Position numbers and translations under genes: made by a program. From Mycolicibacterium goodii (GTDB lineage: Bacteria > Actinomycetota > Actinomycetes > Mycobacteriales > Mycobacteriaceae), in NCBI RefSeq assembly GCF_022370755.2, contig NZ_CP092364.2, positions 3,038,001 to 3,102,000 on the forward strand: a DNA stretch of 64,000 nucleotides, read 5' to 3'. The notes under the pieces are model-generated. The model ran no database searches and was not told the origin of the DNA. It was given only the letters and a program-made list of their open reading frames with translations. This document shows, piece by piece, positions 9,882 to 17,947 of this stretch (positions are counted from its first letter, which is position 1; each line of letters opens with the position of its first letter).

Positions 9882-9990
9882 TTCAAGTGGACACGCCGAG
9901 CCCAACCCAGCTCGCACTGTGGTTTTCCGCCGGCCGGAGAAAAACGGGCCTACCGTGAGGACATCCCCCGCGCGCAGGATCGGGGCAGCG

Positions 9991-10320
9991 ATGCACGAGA
10001 TGGCGATAACCCAGAGCGTCGTCGATGCGGTGTGTGAGCATGCGGCGGGCCGACGCGTGCACAGCGTGCGGCTCGAGGTCGGCGCGTTGTGCGCAGTGGT
10101 CCCCGACTCGATGCTGTTCTGTTTCGGCCTGATCACCCAGGGGACCGCGGCCGACGGGGCCCGGCTCGACCTCGACATCCGCCCCGGCGCCGCGCGGTGC
10201 CGCACCTGCGGAACCGAGTTCACCCTCCCCGACCCGATCCTGCTGTGCGCGTGCGGCAGTGCCGACGTCGAGGTGACCGCGGGCGCCGATCTCAGGATTC
10301 TCTCGATGGAGGTGAGCTGA
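9991..10320 (+). CDS. hypA: Hydrogenase nickel-insertion protein HypA
   Basis: A nickel- and zinc-binding maturation factor that hands Ni to the hydrogenase large subunit together with HypB; 109 residues. The N-terminal Met-His (MHEMAI) is the nickel site and must be exposed, which fixes the start at 9991. The zinc site is two CxxC pairs in the C-terminal half (CRTCG near residue 70 and LCACG near residue 88). The frame is open far upstream, but that region is recA promoter DNA. First gene of the hydrogenase run; only one base separates its stop from hypB. Confidence 0.95.
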   Translation: MHEMAITQSVVDAVCEHAAGRRVHSVRLEVGALCAVVPDSMLFCFGLITQGTAADGARLDLDIRPGAARCRTCGTEFTLPDPILLCACGSADVEVTAGADLRILSMEVS

Positions 10321-10321
10321 C

Positions 10322-11161
10322 ATGTGCGCAACCTGCGGATGCGGCGGTGATGACGGCACCGACGGGACTTCCGGTGCTGTCATCACCGGCCAGCAGTCAC
10401 ACCGGCACGAGCACCAGCACCAGCACCAGCACCAGCACCAGCATGAGCACACCGGCCCCACCGAGACCGTGACGCTCGAACAGCGTGTGCTGGCCAAGAA
10501 CGACCGACTGGCCGAGCAGAACCGCGACCGGCTCACCGCGCGCGGCGTCCTGGCGCTCAACATCACGAGTTCGCCGGGTGCGGGCAAGACCACGCTGCTG
10601 GAGCGCACGATCCGCGACCTCGGAAAGACCCACCCGATCGCGGTGATCGAAGGTGACCAGGAGACCCTTCTCGACGCCGATCGGATCCGGGCCGCGGGGG
10701 CATGCGCGGTTCAGATCAACACCGGCGCGGGATGCCATCTGGATGCGGCGATGGTGCGCCGCGCGCTCGACACCCTCGATCCCGCGCCCGGATCGCTACT
10801 GTTCATCGAGAACGTCGGCAACCTGGTCTGCCCCGCGCTGTTCGACCTCGGCGAAAATCACAAGGTGGTCGTCATCTCCGTCACGGAGGGCACCGACAAG
10901 CCGCTCAAGTATCCCCACATGTTCGCCGCTGCGGACCTCGTGATCCTCAACAAGATCGACCTCCTGCCCTACGTCGACTTCGACATCGACACCTGTTGCG
11001 GCTACGCCCAATCCGTCAATCCGGGCATCATGATCCTGCAGACCTCCGCAACCCGCGGTGATGGCCTGGCGGGGTGGTACGACTGGCTGGGCGCACGTCT
11101 GGACCAAGGGGTCCCCCAAAAGCCCCGAAGATCCATTGACAAGACAACGCGGCTGGAGTAG
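10322..11161 (+). CDS. hypB: Hydrogenase nickel-incorporation GTPase HypB with His-rich nickel tail
   Basis: A GTPase that drives nickel insertion into the [NiFe] site. The 279 residues comprise an N-terminal high-affinity metal motif CATCGCGG, a His/Gln repeat (residues 29-43) that can store nickel or zinc, and a G domain. In the G domain are the P-loop ([10 protein letters not shown]), switch region ([13 protein letters not shown]) and NKID specificity motif ([11 protein letters not shown]). The metal-binding Cys/His pair of the GTPase dimer (GAGCHLD) is present. It is followed by an 87-base gap before the structural genes, the first real spacer in the operon, which could hold an extra promoter. 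Confidence 0.96.
   Translation: MCATCGCGGDDGTDGTSGAVITGQQSHRHEHQHQHQHQHQHEHTGPTETVTLEQRVLAKNDRLAEQNRDRLTARGVLALNITSSPGAGKTTLLERTIRDLGKTHPIAVIEGDQETLLDADRIRAAGACAVQINTGAGCHLDAAMVRRALDTLDPAPGSLLFIENVGNLVCPALFDLGENHKVVVISVTEGTDKPLKYPHMFAAADLVILNKIDLLPYVDFDIDTCCGYAQSVNPGIMILQTSATRGDGLAGWYDWLGARLDQGVPQKPRRSIDKTTRLE
10406..10450 (+). repeat. hypB: CAC-CAG hexamer repeat encoding the HypB His tail
   Basis: Five tandem perfect CACCAG units (10412-10441), flanked by CACGAG at 10406 and CATGAGCAC at the end, encode alternating His and Gln/Glu. It is a coding microsatellite, so its length should vary between strains by slippage in steps that stay in frame. Confidence 0.9.
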
Positions 11162-11248
11162 ACCCAGGAAGCAGCGCTGAAAAACTCGGCGCACGTCTTA
11201 ACTCGGGACGGTGGGACCCCCAGCCCGGGCCCCGGAAAGCTGTGACGT

Positions 11249-12304
11249 ATGCCAACGGAGGCTGCAGTCAAAGCGGAACAGGCACTGATCCATGTGCTGT
11301 GGATCAATGCCGGATTGAGTTGTGACGGTGATTCTGTGGCGTTGACTGCTGCCACGCAACCGAGCATCGAGGAGATCGCCCTGGGGGCGCTCCCTGGCTT
11401 GCCCAAGATCGCTGTCCATTGGCCCCTCATCGATTTCGAATGTGGGCCGAACGGTGGTGCCGACGACTTCCTGGAGTGGTTCTTCAAGGCGGATCGCGGC
11501 GAACTGGAACCCTTCGTCCTCGTCATCGAGGGGTCGATTCCCAACGAAGAGATCAAGGACGAAGGGTACTGGTGCGGGTTCGGCAACAACCCGGCGACCG
11601 GTCAGCCGATCACCACGAGCGAGTGGCTCGATCGGCTCACCCCGAAGGCGACCGCGGTCGTCGCGGTCGGCACGTGTGCCACCTATGGCGGGATCCATGC
11701 CATGGCAGGCAACCCGACCGGCGCCATGGGCGTTCCCGACTATCTCGGCTGGGACTGGAAAAGCAAGGCGGGCATTCCGATCGTCTGCGTACCGGGTTGC
11801 CCCATCCATCCCGACAACCTCGCTGAAACCCTGACGTATCTGCTGTACATGGCCACCGACCAGGCGCCGATGATCCCGCTGGACGATGCACTGCGTCCCA
11901 AATGGCTGTTCGGACAATCGGTGCACGAAGGTTGCGACCGTGCCGGGTACTACGAGCAGGGTGATTTCGCCACCGAGTACGGCTCGCCCAAATGCATTGT
12001 GAAGCTGGGATGCTGGGGTCCGGTGGTCAAATGCAACGTGCCCAAGCGCGCGTGGATCAACGGTATCGGCGGTTGCCCCAATGTCGGCGGTATCTGCATC
12101 GGGTGCACCATGCCGGGATTCCCCGACAAGTTCATGCCGTTCATGGATGAACCGCCCGGCGGCAAGGTCTCCACGGCCGCGTCTGGGCTCTACGGTTCGG
12201 CGATCCGCAGCCTGCGTCACATCACCGGCCGCACCGTCGACAAGGAACCCAAGTGGCGGCACCGCGGCACGAAACTCGAAACGGGAGCGGTCCGCACCTG
12301 GTAG
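11249..12304 (+). CDS. hhyS: High-affinity [NiFe]-hydrogenase small subunit (HhyS, group 1h type)
   Basis: The electron-transfer subunit of the hydrogenase that oxidises atmospheric-level H2; 351 residues with three Fe-S cluster sites. The proximal cluster region reads C25-D-G-D28 where most hydrogenases have CxxC, so Asp28 replaces the second Cys. This matches what is known of the oxygen-tolerant actinobacterial enzymes. The other proximal ligands are C143 (GTCATYGG) and C184 (PGCPIHPDN). The C-terminal half holds the Cys-rich medial/distal sites (HEGCDRAG, SPKCIVKLGC, GGCPNVGGICIGC). There is no Tat signal peptide, so the enzyme should be cytoplasmic or peripheral. Followed by the large subunit gene after 102 bases. 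Confidence 0.95.
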   Translation: MPTEAAVKAEQALIHVLWINAGLSCDGDSVALTAATQPSIEEIALGALPGLPKIAVHWPLIDFECGPNGGADDFLEWFFKADRGELEPFVLVIEGSIPNEEIKDEGYWCGFGNNPATGQPITTSEWLDRLTPKATAVVAVGTCATYGGIHAMAGNPTGAMGVPDYLGWDWKSKAGIPIVCVPGCPIHPDNLAETLTYLLYMATDQAPMIPLDDALRPKWLFGQSVHEGCDRAGYYEQGDFATEYGSPKCIVKLGCWGPVVKCNVPKRAWINGIGGCPNVGGICIGCTMPGFPDKFMPFMDEPPGGKVSTAASGLYGSAIRSLRHITGRTVDKEPKWRHRGTKLETGAVRTW

Positions 12305-12406
12305 GCGCCGGCTGCGCAGCCTCGGGTCCACGTCCCGCTCCGCCACCGACGCGATGCGGTGTCCAACCCTTCTCACCTGCAGTGCAATTCACGGAAGAAG
12401 ATCCTG

Positions 12407-14203
12407 ATGACAACCACCGCCCCCAAGCCGTCACACGTGAAACGCGAACCGGGCCAACTGGTGGAGATGGCGTGGGACCCGATCACCCGAATCGTCGGCA
12501 GCCTCGGCATATACACCAAGATCGACTTCGACAACCGCGAGGTCGTCGAGTGCCACAGCACGTCGTCGATCTTCCGCGGCTACTCGATCTTCATGAAGGG
12601 CAAGGATCCCCGCGACGCACACTTCATCACCAGCCGCATCTGCGGCATCTGCGGCGACAACCACGCCACCTGCTCCTGCTACACCCAGAACATGGCGTAC
12701 GGGGTGCAGCCACCCCACGTCGCAGAGTGGATCGTCAATCTCGGCGAAGCGGCTGAGTACATGTTCGACCACAACATCTTCCAGGAGAACCTGGTCGGGG
12801 TGGACTTCTGCGAGAAGATGGTCGCGGAGACCAATCCGAGCGTCCTGGCCAAGGCCGAGAACACCGAAGCACCGCATGCAGGTATGCACGGTTACCGGAC
12901 CGTGGCCGACATCATGCGTGCGCTCAATCCGTTCACCGGCGAGTTCTACCGCGAGGCGCTGCAGGTCAGCAGGTGGACCCGAGAGATGTTCTGTCTCATG
13001 GAAGGTCGGCACGTCCACCCGTCCACACTGTATCCCGGTGGGGTCGGCACCGTGGCGACGGTCCAGTTGATGACCGACTACATGACGCGACTGATGCGCT
13101 ACGTCGAGTTCATGAAGAAGGTCGTCCCGATGCACGACGACCTCTTCGACTTCTTCTACGAGGCGTTGCCCGGGTACGAGCAGGTGGGCCTGCGCCGCAC
13201 CCTGCTGGGTTGCTGGGGTTCGTTCCAAGATCCCGAACATTGCAACTTCAGCTATCGGGACATGGAGGCCTGGGGCCGCAAGATGTTCGTCACCCCCGGC
13301 GTCGTCGTCGACGGCAAGCTGGTCACCACATCGCTGGTGGACATCAATCTGGGGATCCGGATCCTGCTGGGCCACAGCTATTACGACGACTGGACCGACC
13401 AGGAGATGTTCGTCAAGACCGATCCGCTGGGCAATCCGGTCGACCGCAGGCACCCGTGGAATCAGCACACCAATCCCAAACCGCAGAAACGCGACTTCGA
13501 CGAGAACTACAGCTGGGTGATGTCCCCGCGCTGGTTCGACGGCACGGATCATCTCGCCCTCGACACCGGTGGCGGCCCGTTGGCCCGGCTGTGGTCGACC
13601 GCGCTGGCCGGCCTCGTCGACATCGGCTACGTCAAGGCAACCGGCGGCAGCGTGCAGATCAACCTGCCCAAGACCGCGTTGAAGGGGCCGGTGGAGCTCG
13701 AGTGGAAGATTCCGGCCAAGGGCAGCAACACCATCGAACGCAACCGGGCGCGCTCCTACTTCCAGGCCTACGCGGCGGCGTGCGCACTGCATTTCGCCGA
13801 GAAGGCGCTGACCGAGATCCGCGCGGGACGCACCAAGACCTGGGAGCGCTTCGAGGTTCCCGACGAGGGCATCGGATGCGGTTTCACCGAGGCGGTCCGC
13901 GGCGTGCTGAGCCACCACATGGTCATCCGCGACGGCAAGATCGCGAACTACCACCCGTATCCGCCGACACCGTGGAATGCCAACCCCCGCGACGCCTACG
14001 GCACGCCTGGCCCGTACGAGGATGCGGTCCAGGGGCAACCCATATTCGAAGAGAACGACCGTGAGCACTTCAAGGGCATCGACATCATGCGCACGGTGCG
14101 CAGCTTCGATCCATGTCTGCCGTGCGGCGTGCACATGTACCTCGGGGGCGGAAAGACCTTGGATCTGTTGCACTCACCGACACAGTCCGCGACCGGGGAA
14201 TGA
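12407..14203 (+). CDS. hhyL: High-affinity [NiFe]-hydrogenase large subunit (HhyL, group 1h type)
   Basis: The catalytic subunit; 598 residues. Nickel-iron ligands are C79 and C82 in RICGICGDNH (L1) and C570 and C573 in DPCLPCGVH (L2). The 22 residues after H576 are the C-terminal extension expected to be cut off by the protease encoded at 17948 once nickel is in place. The frame is open from 12359, but the ATG at 12407 has GGAAGAAG at a suitable distance and gives a normal N-terminus (VEMAWDPITRIVGSLGI). It pairs with hhyS upstream and is followed three bases after its stop by the NifU/Rieske-like gene. Confidence 0.96.
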   Translation: MTTTAPKPSHVKREPGQLVEMAWDPITRIVGSLGIYTKIDFDNREVVECHSTSSIFRGYSIFMKGKDPRDAHFITSRICGICGDNHATCSCYTQNMAYGVQPPHVAEWIVNLGEAAEYMFDHNIFQENLVGVDFCEKMVAETNPSVLAKAENTEAPHAGMHGYRTVADIMRALNPFTGEFYREALQVSRWTREMFCLMEGRHVHPSTLYPGGVGTVATVQLMTDYMTRLMRYVEFMKKVVPMHDDLFDFFYEALPGYEQVGLRRTLLGCWGSFQDPEHCNFSYRDMEAWGRKMFVTPGVVVDGKLVTTSLVDINLGIRILLGHSYYDDWTDQEMFVKTDPLGNPVDRRHPWNQHTNPKPQKRDFDENYSWVMSPRWFDGTDHLALDTGGGPLARLWSTALAGLVDIGYVKATGGSVQINLPKTALKGPVELEWKIPAKGSNTIERNRARSYFQAYAAACALHFAEKALTEIRAGRTKTWERFEVPDEGIGCGFTEAVRGVLSHHMVIRDGKIANYHPYPPTPWNANPRDAYGTPGPYEDAVQGQPIFEENDREHFKGIDIMRTVRSFDPCLPCGVHMYLGGGKTLDLLHSPTQSATGE

Positions 14204-14206
14204 CAT

Positions 14207-15160
14207 ATGCCGCCCGCCGTAATGCCACATCCCACTGATGGTTCCGACGATGATGCGCGGTGGCGCACTGCGGGTGAACGGATCGAAAGCCTCATCGACG
14301 CCAGTGCAGCGGCCGGGCCCGTCGCGCGCAATCGGGCCGAGCAGTTGGTACGTGAGGTCACCGACCTCTACGGCGCCGCGCTGGAGCGGATGCTGCACAC
14401 CGCGCTCACCGCCGATCCGGGTCTGGCCGAGCGCTTCGCGGCCGACGACCTCATCGCGAGCCTGCTCCTGGTGCACGGTCTGCACCCCTATCCGGTGGAA
14501 CGGCGCATCGCGGACGCTCTCGACGGCGTGCGACCGTATCTCGGGTCGCACGGCGGTGATGTCGAGTTCCTCGGTGTGGACTCCCGTGTGGACGGCACCG
14601 TGGCCCGGTTGCGATTCAGCGGGAACTGCAAGGGCTGCCCCTCATCGGCCGCGACGCTTGAACTCGCGATCGAGGACGCGGTCCTGGCTGCCGCCCCGGA
14701 GATCTCGTCGATCGAGGTGGTGACCGCCACGGCTGAGTCGACGGCAGGCCCCACCGTAGCCGTCATACCGGCACAGTCACTGCTGGCCCGGGTCCATGCG
14801 AACGGTCAGCGCCATGCCGAGTGGCATCCGGCACCCGCGCTGGATGAGCTGGCTTCCGGGCAGGTCGGTGGGTTCCGCGTGGCCGATACCTGCGTGGTGG
14901 CGTGCCGGATCGGTGACGAGTTCTTCGCCTATCACGACCGATGCGCGGCCTGCGGCCACACGTTCGCCGGGGCGGCGTTGGCCGATGCGACGTTGCGTTG
15001 CCCGAACTGTGGCACCGGTTTCGACGTCGTACGCGCCGGGATGAGCGTGAATTCTGCTGACCTACAGTTGGATCCGGTGCCGGTGCTGGTGCGCGACGGT
15101 GCGCCGGCGGTGGCGCTGCGCGGCCCCGCGCAGGCCGTTGCCGCGGAGGCCGTATCGTGA
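14207..15160 (+). CDS. NifU-like / Rieske-like iron-sulfur protein of the hydrogenase locus
   Basis: A 317-residue multidomain protein. Residues about 1-95 are helical with no recognised motif. Residues about 100-170 are a NifU C-terminal-type Fe-S scaffold domain with the CxxC pair C141-C144 (GNCKGCPSS). Residues about 190-290 resemble a Rieske ferredoxin, but the cluster motifs are C246-x2-C249 and C265-x2-C268, so the two His of a true Rieske site are replaced by Cys. It probably delivers clusters to, or carries electrons from, the hydrogenase (inference). Its stop overlaps the GTG of the next gene. Proteins of this type are known beside actinobacterial hydrogenases, but their role in this enzyme is not settled. 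Confidence 0.8.
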   Translation: MPPAVMPHPTDGSDDDARWRTAGERIESLIDASAAAGPVARNRAEQLVREVTDLYGAALERMLHTALTADPGLAERFAADDLIASLLLVHGLHPYPVERRIADALDGVRPYLGSHGGDVEFLGVDSRVDGTVARLRFSGNCKGCPSSAATLELAIEDAVLAAAPEISSIEVVTATAESTAGPTVAVIPAQSLLARVHANGQRHAEWHPAPALDELASGQVGGFRVADTCVVACRIGDEFFAYHDRCAACGHTFAGAALADATLRCPNCGTGFDVVRAGMSVNSADLQLDPVPVLVRDGAPAVALRGPAQAVAAEAVS

Positions 15161-15801
15161 CCGGCCCGCAGGATGTGCTGGCCCGGATCCGCTCGAACCG
15201 GGCCGCCCTCGCGGGTACCGGTGCGCAGCCCGACGAGCGCTGTGAGATGTGCACCGAACCGATCTCCGAACACCACCAGCACCTGGTGAACATCGAAGGC
15301 AGGCAACTGTTGTGCGTGTGCCGCGCCTGTTATCTGCTGTTCACCGACAGCCGCGCCGAACTGCGCTACCGTGCCGTGCCGGATCGCTACCTGACGTTCC
15401 CCGACTTCGCCCTCGGCAGGCGTGAATGGGAGGCGTTGCAGATCCCGGTCGGCGTGGCATTCTTCCTGCGCAACTCGGCCCTCGGCCGTGTGGCGGCGTT
15501 CTACCCGGGTCCGGCCGGGGCGACCGAATCCGAACTCGATCTCGACGCGTGGGAGGCCATCGCGGCCGCGGATCCGCGGATCGATCTGCTCGCCGAGGAC
15601 ACCGAGGCGTTGATGGTCCGGGTGGGTGACGACGAGACGCGGCCGCCGGTGTGTCATCTGGTGCCCATCGACACCTGTTACGAGTTTGTCGGACGGTTGC
15701 GACTGCTGTGGCGCGGATTCGACGGCGGTGGGGATGTCCGCAGGTACATCGCGGAGTTCTTCGATTCGCTGCAGGAGCGGGCCACGGAGGTGCCGCTGTG
15801 A
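15157..15801 (+). CDS. Hydrogenase-locus protein of unknown function (DUF5947-like)
   Basis: A 214-residue protein starting at a GTG that overlaps the previous stop. Near the N-terminus, residues 29-58 hold a metal-site-like Cys pattern (CEMC, then CVCRAC after a His-rich stretch SEHHQHLV), suggesting a zinc ribbon or Fe-S site. The remainder is a mixed fold with conserved-looking aromatic and acidic residues (YEFVGRLRLLWRGFDGG). No membrane helix. I recognise the type from actinobacterial hydrogenase loci, where it is labelled DUF5947, but no function is established. It belongs to a tight block of three uncharacterised genes between hhyL and the maturation protease, suggesting a part in assembly or electron transfer. 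Confidence 0.78.
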   Translation: MTGPQDVLARIRSNRAALAGTGAQPDERCEMCTEPISEHHQHLVNIEGRQLLCVCRACYLLFTDSRAELRYRAVPDRYLTFPDFALGRREWEALQIPVGVAFFLRNSALGRVAAFYPGPAGATESELDLDAWEAIAAADPRIDLLAEDTEALMVRVGDDETRPPVCHLVPIDTCYEFVGRLRLLWRGFDGGGDVRRYIAEFFDSLQERATEVPL

Positions 15802-16457
15802 CGAGCCTTGGCGCCGACATCCCACTCGCCGTGACCTTCGCGGTGCTCGACATCGCGCCGGAGCCCTTTGCGGTGACCCCGATCCTGACGGCCAGACTCG
15901 GTGTGACCGCCACGGGTGACGAGCCTGTGCACGCGATCGCGGTGCGCTGTCAGGTTCGTATCGACCCGCTGCGCCGCGGCTACACCGACGAGGAGGCCGC
16001 CGGGCTGCTCGACCTGTTCGGGCCGCGTGACCGTTGGAGCACCACCCAGCACACGTTTCTGTGGCAGCACTGCACGGCCATGGTCCCCGGTTTCACCGGC
16101 GCCACGCAGATCGACCTCCCACTGAACTGCACCTACGACTTCGAGGTCGCGGCGTCGAAATATCTGCACGCCCTTCGTGGCGGCAGTGTGCCGCTGCAGT
16201 TCCTCTTCAGCGGGACGGTCTTCAGCCGCGGGCCGCACGGGTTCGCGGTCGGGCAGATTCCATGGGACCGTGAGGACCACGTCGACATGCCGGTCGCGGT
16301 GTGGCGGCTCCTGATGGAGCGGCACTTCCCCCACACGGGATGGCTACGGCTGGACCGCGACACCCTCGACCGACTCGCCACCTACAAGACGCGGCGCGGA
16401 CTGCTGTCGTTCGACGAGGCGGTCACCACCCTGCTGGCGCAGGAGGCCATCCCATGA
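15798..16457 (+). CDS. Hydrogenase-locus protein of unknown function (DUF6084-like)
   Basis: 219 residues from a GTG at 15798 overlapping the previous stop; the frame is open further upstream, but that lies inside the preceding gene. The protein looks like a beta-rich fold. Conserved-looking stretches are VRCQVRIDPLRRGY, FGPRDRWSTTQHTFLWQH and YDFEVAASKYLHALRGGSVPL, then a Trp-containing segment (MPVAVWRLLMERHFPHTGW). No cysteine cluster motif and no membrane helix. I associate it with the DUF6084 family found with actinobacterial hydrogenases; the function is unknown. Its stop overlaps the next ATG. Confidence 0.78.
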   Translation: MTSLGADIPLAVTFAVLDIAPEPFAVTPILTARLGVTATGDEPVHAIAVRCQVRIDPLRRGYTDEEAAGLLDLFGPRDRWSTTQHTFLWQHCTAMVPGFTGATQIDLPLNCTYDFEVAASKYLHALRGGSVPLQFLFSGTVFSRGPHGFAVGQIPWDREDHVDMPVAVWRLLMERHFPHTGWLRLDRDTLDRLATYKTRRGLLSFDEAVTTLLAQEAIP

Positions 16458-17794
16458 CCGACAGCTGGCAACAGGTGCTCGCGGTGGCCGATGCCGTGCT
16501 CTACGAGGGGTATCTGCTCTACCCGTACCGAGCCGACGCGGCAAAGAACCAATGCCGTTGGCAATGGGGTGTTCTGGGTCCTGCCGGCGCCGAGTCCGCA
16601 GGGATCGGTGAAGACAGCTCGCTGTCGGCACAGCTACTCGTACGCGGAGGCGATCGCGCGCAGGTGACCGTCGCGGTTCGTTTTCTGCAGCTGCAGCACC
16701 GGTCAGCGGAACGTGCGCGCGTGCGCGGTTCGCAGGTGACTTTCGAGCCGGTCGGTGAGCTGACCTCGGGTGGACGATCGTGGCTGAGCTGGGACGAGGC
16801 GGTGGCACACCACATCACCTTTGGCCCATTGAGCGTCGGGGAGCTCGTCGGGGACCCGGAGGTGCCCACGAGACATCCGATCGCCGTCCCGGCAGGCTCG
16901 GACACCGAGAGCGTCGACGGCGGACGGCTGGTGCGCATCCGCCGTGCGCTGCGGGGTGAGCTGACCGTCGCCGCCGAGCCCGACGGCGACCTGACGCGGG
17001 TGACGTTGACGATGCGCAACTGCGCCGCGGCTGCCGCCGACAGAGACGAGGCGATCGCCGTATCGTTCATCGGCACACATCTGATCGCAGAAATCGTCGA
17101 TGGCGAGTTCGTATCTCTGTTGGAACCCGAGGAATCCGCCGCCGAGGCCGTCTCGCGCTGCCGGCGTCACCGCTGCTTCCCGGTTCTGGCCGGACCCGCC
17201 GGCGGTCGCAACCTGATGCTGGTCTCGCCGATCATCCTCTACGACTACCCGCAGATCGCCGATCAGAGCACAGGCGCGCTGTACGACTCATGTGAGATCG
17301 ATGAGATCCTGACCCTGCGCGTGATGGCGATGACCGACGAAGAGAAGATGCTCGCCCGCGCGACGGACCCGCTGGCCGCGCAGATCATCGACCGGTGCGA
17401 CTCGATGTCTGCCGAGGCGATGCTGAATCTGCACGGGGTGTGCCGCGATCCGCGGGGCGGGCGATCGAGCCTGATCCCGGAGGTCCCCGACGGCGTCGAG
17501 TGGTGGGATCCCCTGGCGGACAGGGCCGTTGACCCTGCTGTCGACGCGGTACTGATCAACGGGGTTCCCGTCAGCCGCGGCAGCAGGGTGCGGTTGCACC
17601 CGGCGCGACGTGCTGATGCCCAGGATCTGTTCTTCCACGATCAGGTCGCCTGGGTCGCCTCGATCCACGAGGACGTCGACGGTGAGCGGTACGTCGGTGT
17701 GGTCCTCGACTCCGACCCGGCCGCCGATCTGCACGACTGGTACGGCCGCTATCTGTACTTCGCACCGGACGAAGTCGAACCTTTACCGAACTGA
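16454..17794 (+). CDS. Hydrogenase-locus protein of unknown function, 446 residues
   Basis: Begins at the ATG at 16454 in an ATGA overlap with the previous gene. The N-terminus (VADAVLYEGYLLYPYRADA) is distinctive, and I recall it from other actinobacterial hydrogenase clusters. The middle is beta-rich with no catalytic motif that I recognise. The C-terminal 75 residues (about 370-446) read like a small SH3-like barrel (GSRVRLHPARRADAQDLFF, then RYVGVVLDSDP). It is soluble and has no cysteine motif. The strict operon position suggests a role specific to this hydrogenase. It is followed by a microprotein gene after 12 bases. Confidence 0.8.
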   Translation: MTDSWQQVLAVADAVLYEGYLLYPYRADAAKNQCRWQWGVLGPAGAESAGIGEDSSLSAQLLVRGGDRAQVTVAVRFLQLQHRSAERARVRGSQVTFEPVGELTSGGRSWLSWDEAVAHHITFGPLSVGELVGDPEVPTRHPIAVPAGSDTESVDGGRLVRIRRALRGELTVAAEPDGDLTRVTLTMRNCAAAAADRDEAIAVSFIGTHLIAEIVDGEFVSLLEPEESAAEAVSRCRRHRCFPVLAGPAGGRNLMLVSPIILYDYPQIADQSTGALYDSCEIDEILTLRVMAMTDEEKMLARATDPLAAQIIDRCDSMSAEAMLNLHGVCRDPRGGRSSLIPEVPDGVEWWDPLADRAVDPAVDAVLINGVPVSRGSRVRLHPARRADAQDLFFHDQVAWVASIHEDVDGERYVGVVLDSDPAADLHDWYGRYLYFAPDEVEPLPN

Positions 17795-17806
17795 GAGGAG
17801 CATCAG

Positions 17807-17926
17807 ATGGAAGTCATCGGTTGGGCCGCGGTCGCCGTGGTAGCGGTCGTCGTGATCGCCGGGGTAGCCATCGGTGTGCGGTCGATACCAGATGCACAGC
17901 GATATCTGAAGATGCGACGCATGTAG
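17807..17926 (+). CDS. 39-residue single-helix membrane microprotein in the hydrogenase operon
   Basis: ATG at 17807 with a strong ribosome site (GAGAGGAG, 7 bases away) opens a 39-codon frame ending at TAG 17924-17926. The product starts MEVIGWAAVAVVAVVVIAG, one membrane helix of about 22 residues. It then has a short basic, amphipathic tail ending YLKMRRM. It lies between the 446-residue protein and the maturation protease without overlapping either, filling what would otherwise be a 150-base gap in an otherwise overlapping operon. It could anchor the soluble hydrogenase to the membrane or interact with the quinone side (inference). Small one-helix proteins are known subunits of respiratory complexes. 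I do not know a characterised homologue. Confidence 0.8.
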   Translation: MEVIGWAAVAVVAVVVIAGVAIGVRSIPDAQRYLKMRRM

Positions 17927-17947
17927 GGGGCGGTTGCCACGTCCTCT

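Noticed and set aside
10406..10450. Tandem repeat considered as a CRISPR-like array
   Set aside because: Six-base units without spacers, inside the hypB frame; a coding microsatellite.
11108..11219. GGGGTCCC / GGGACCCC pairing across the hypB-hhyS gap
   Set aside because: Eight bases separated by about 100, easily by chance at this GC content; not a convincing structure.
11249..11340. Tat signal peptide on the hydrogenase small subunit
   Set aside because: No twin-arginine motif and no hydrophobic leader before the first cluster ligand.
12431..14173. 580-codon open frame antisense to the hydrogenase large subunit
   Set aside because: Codon-bias shadow; the sense strand encodes an intact HhyL.
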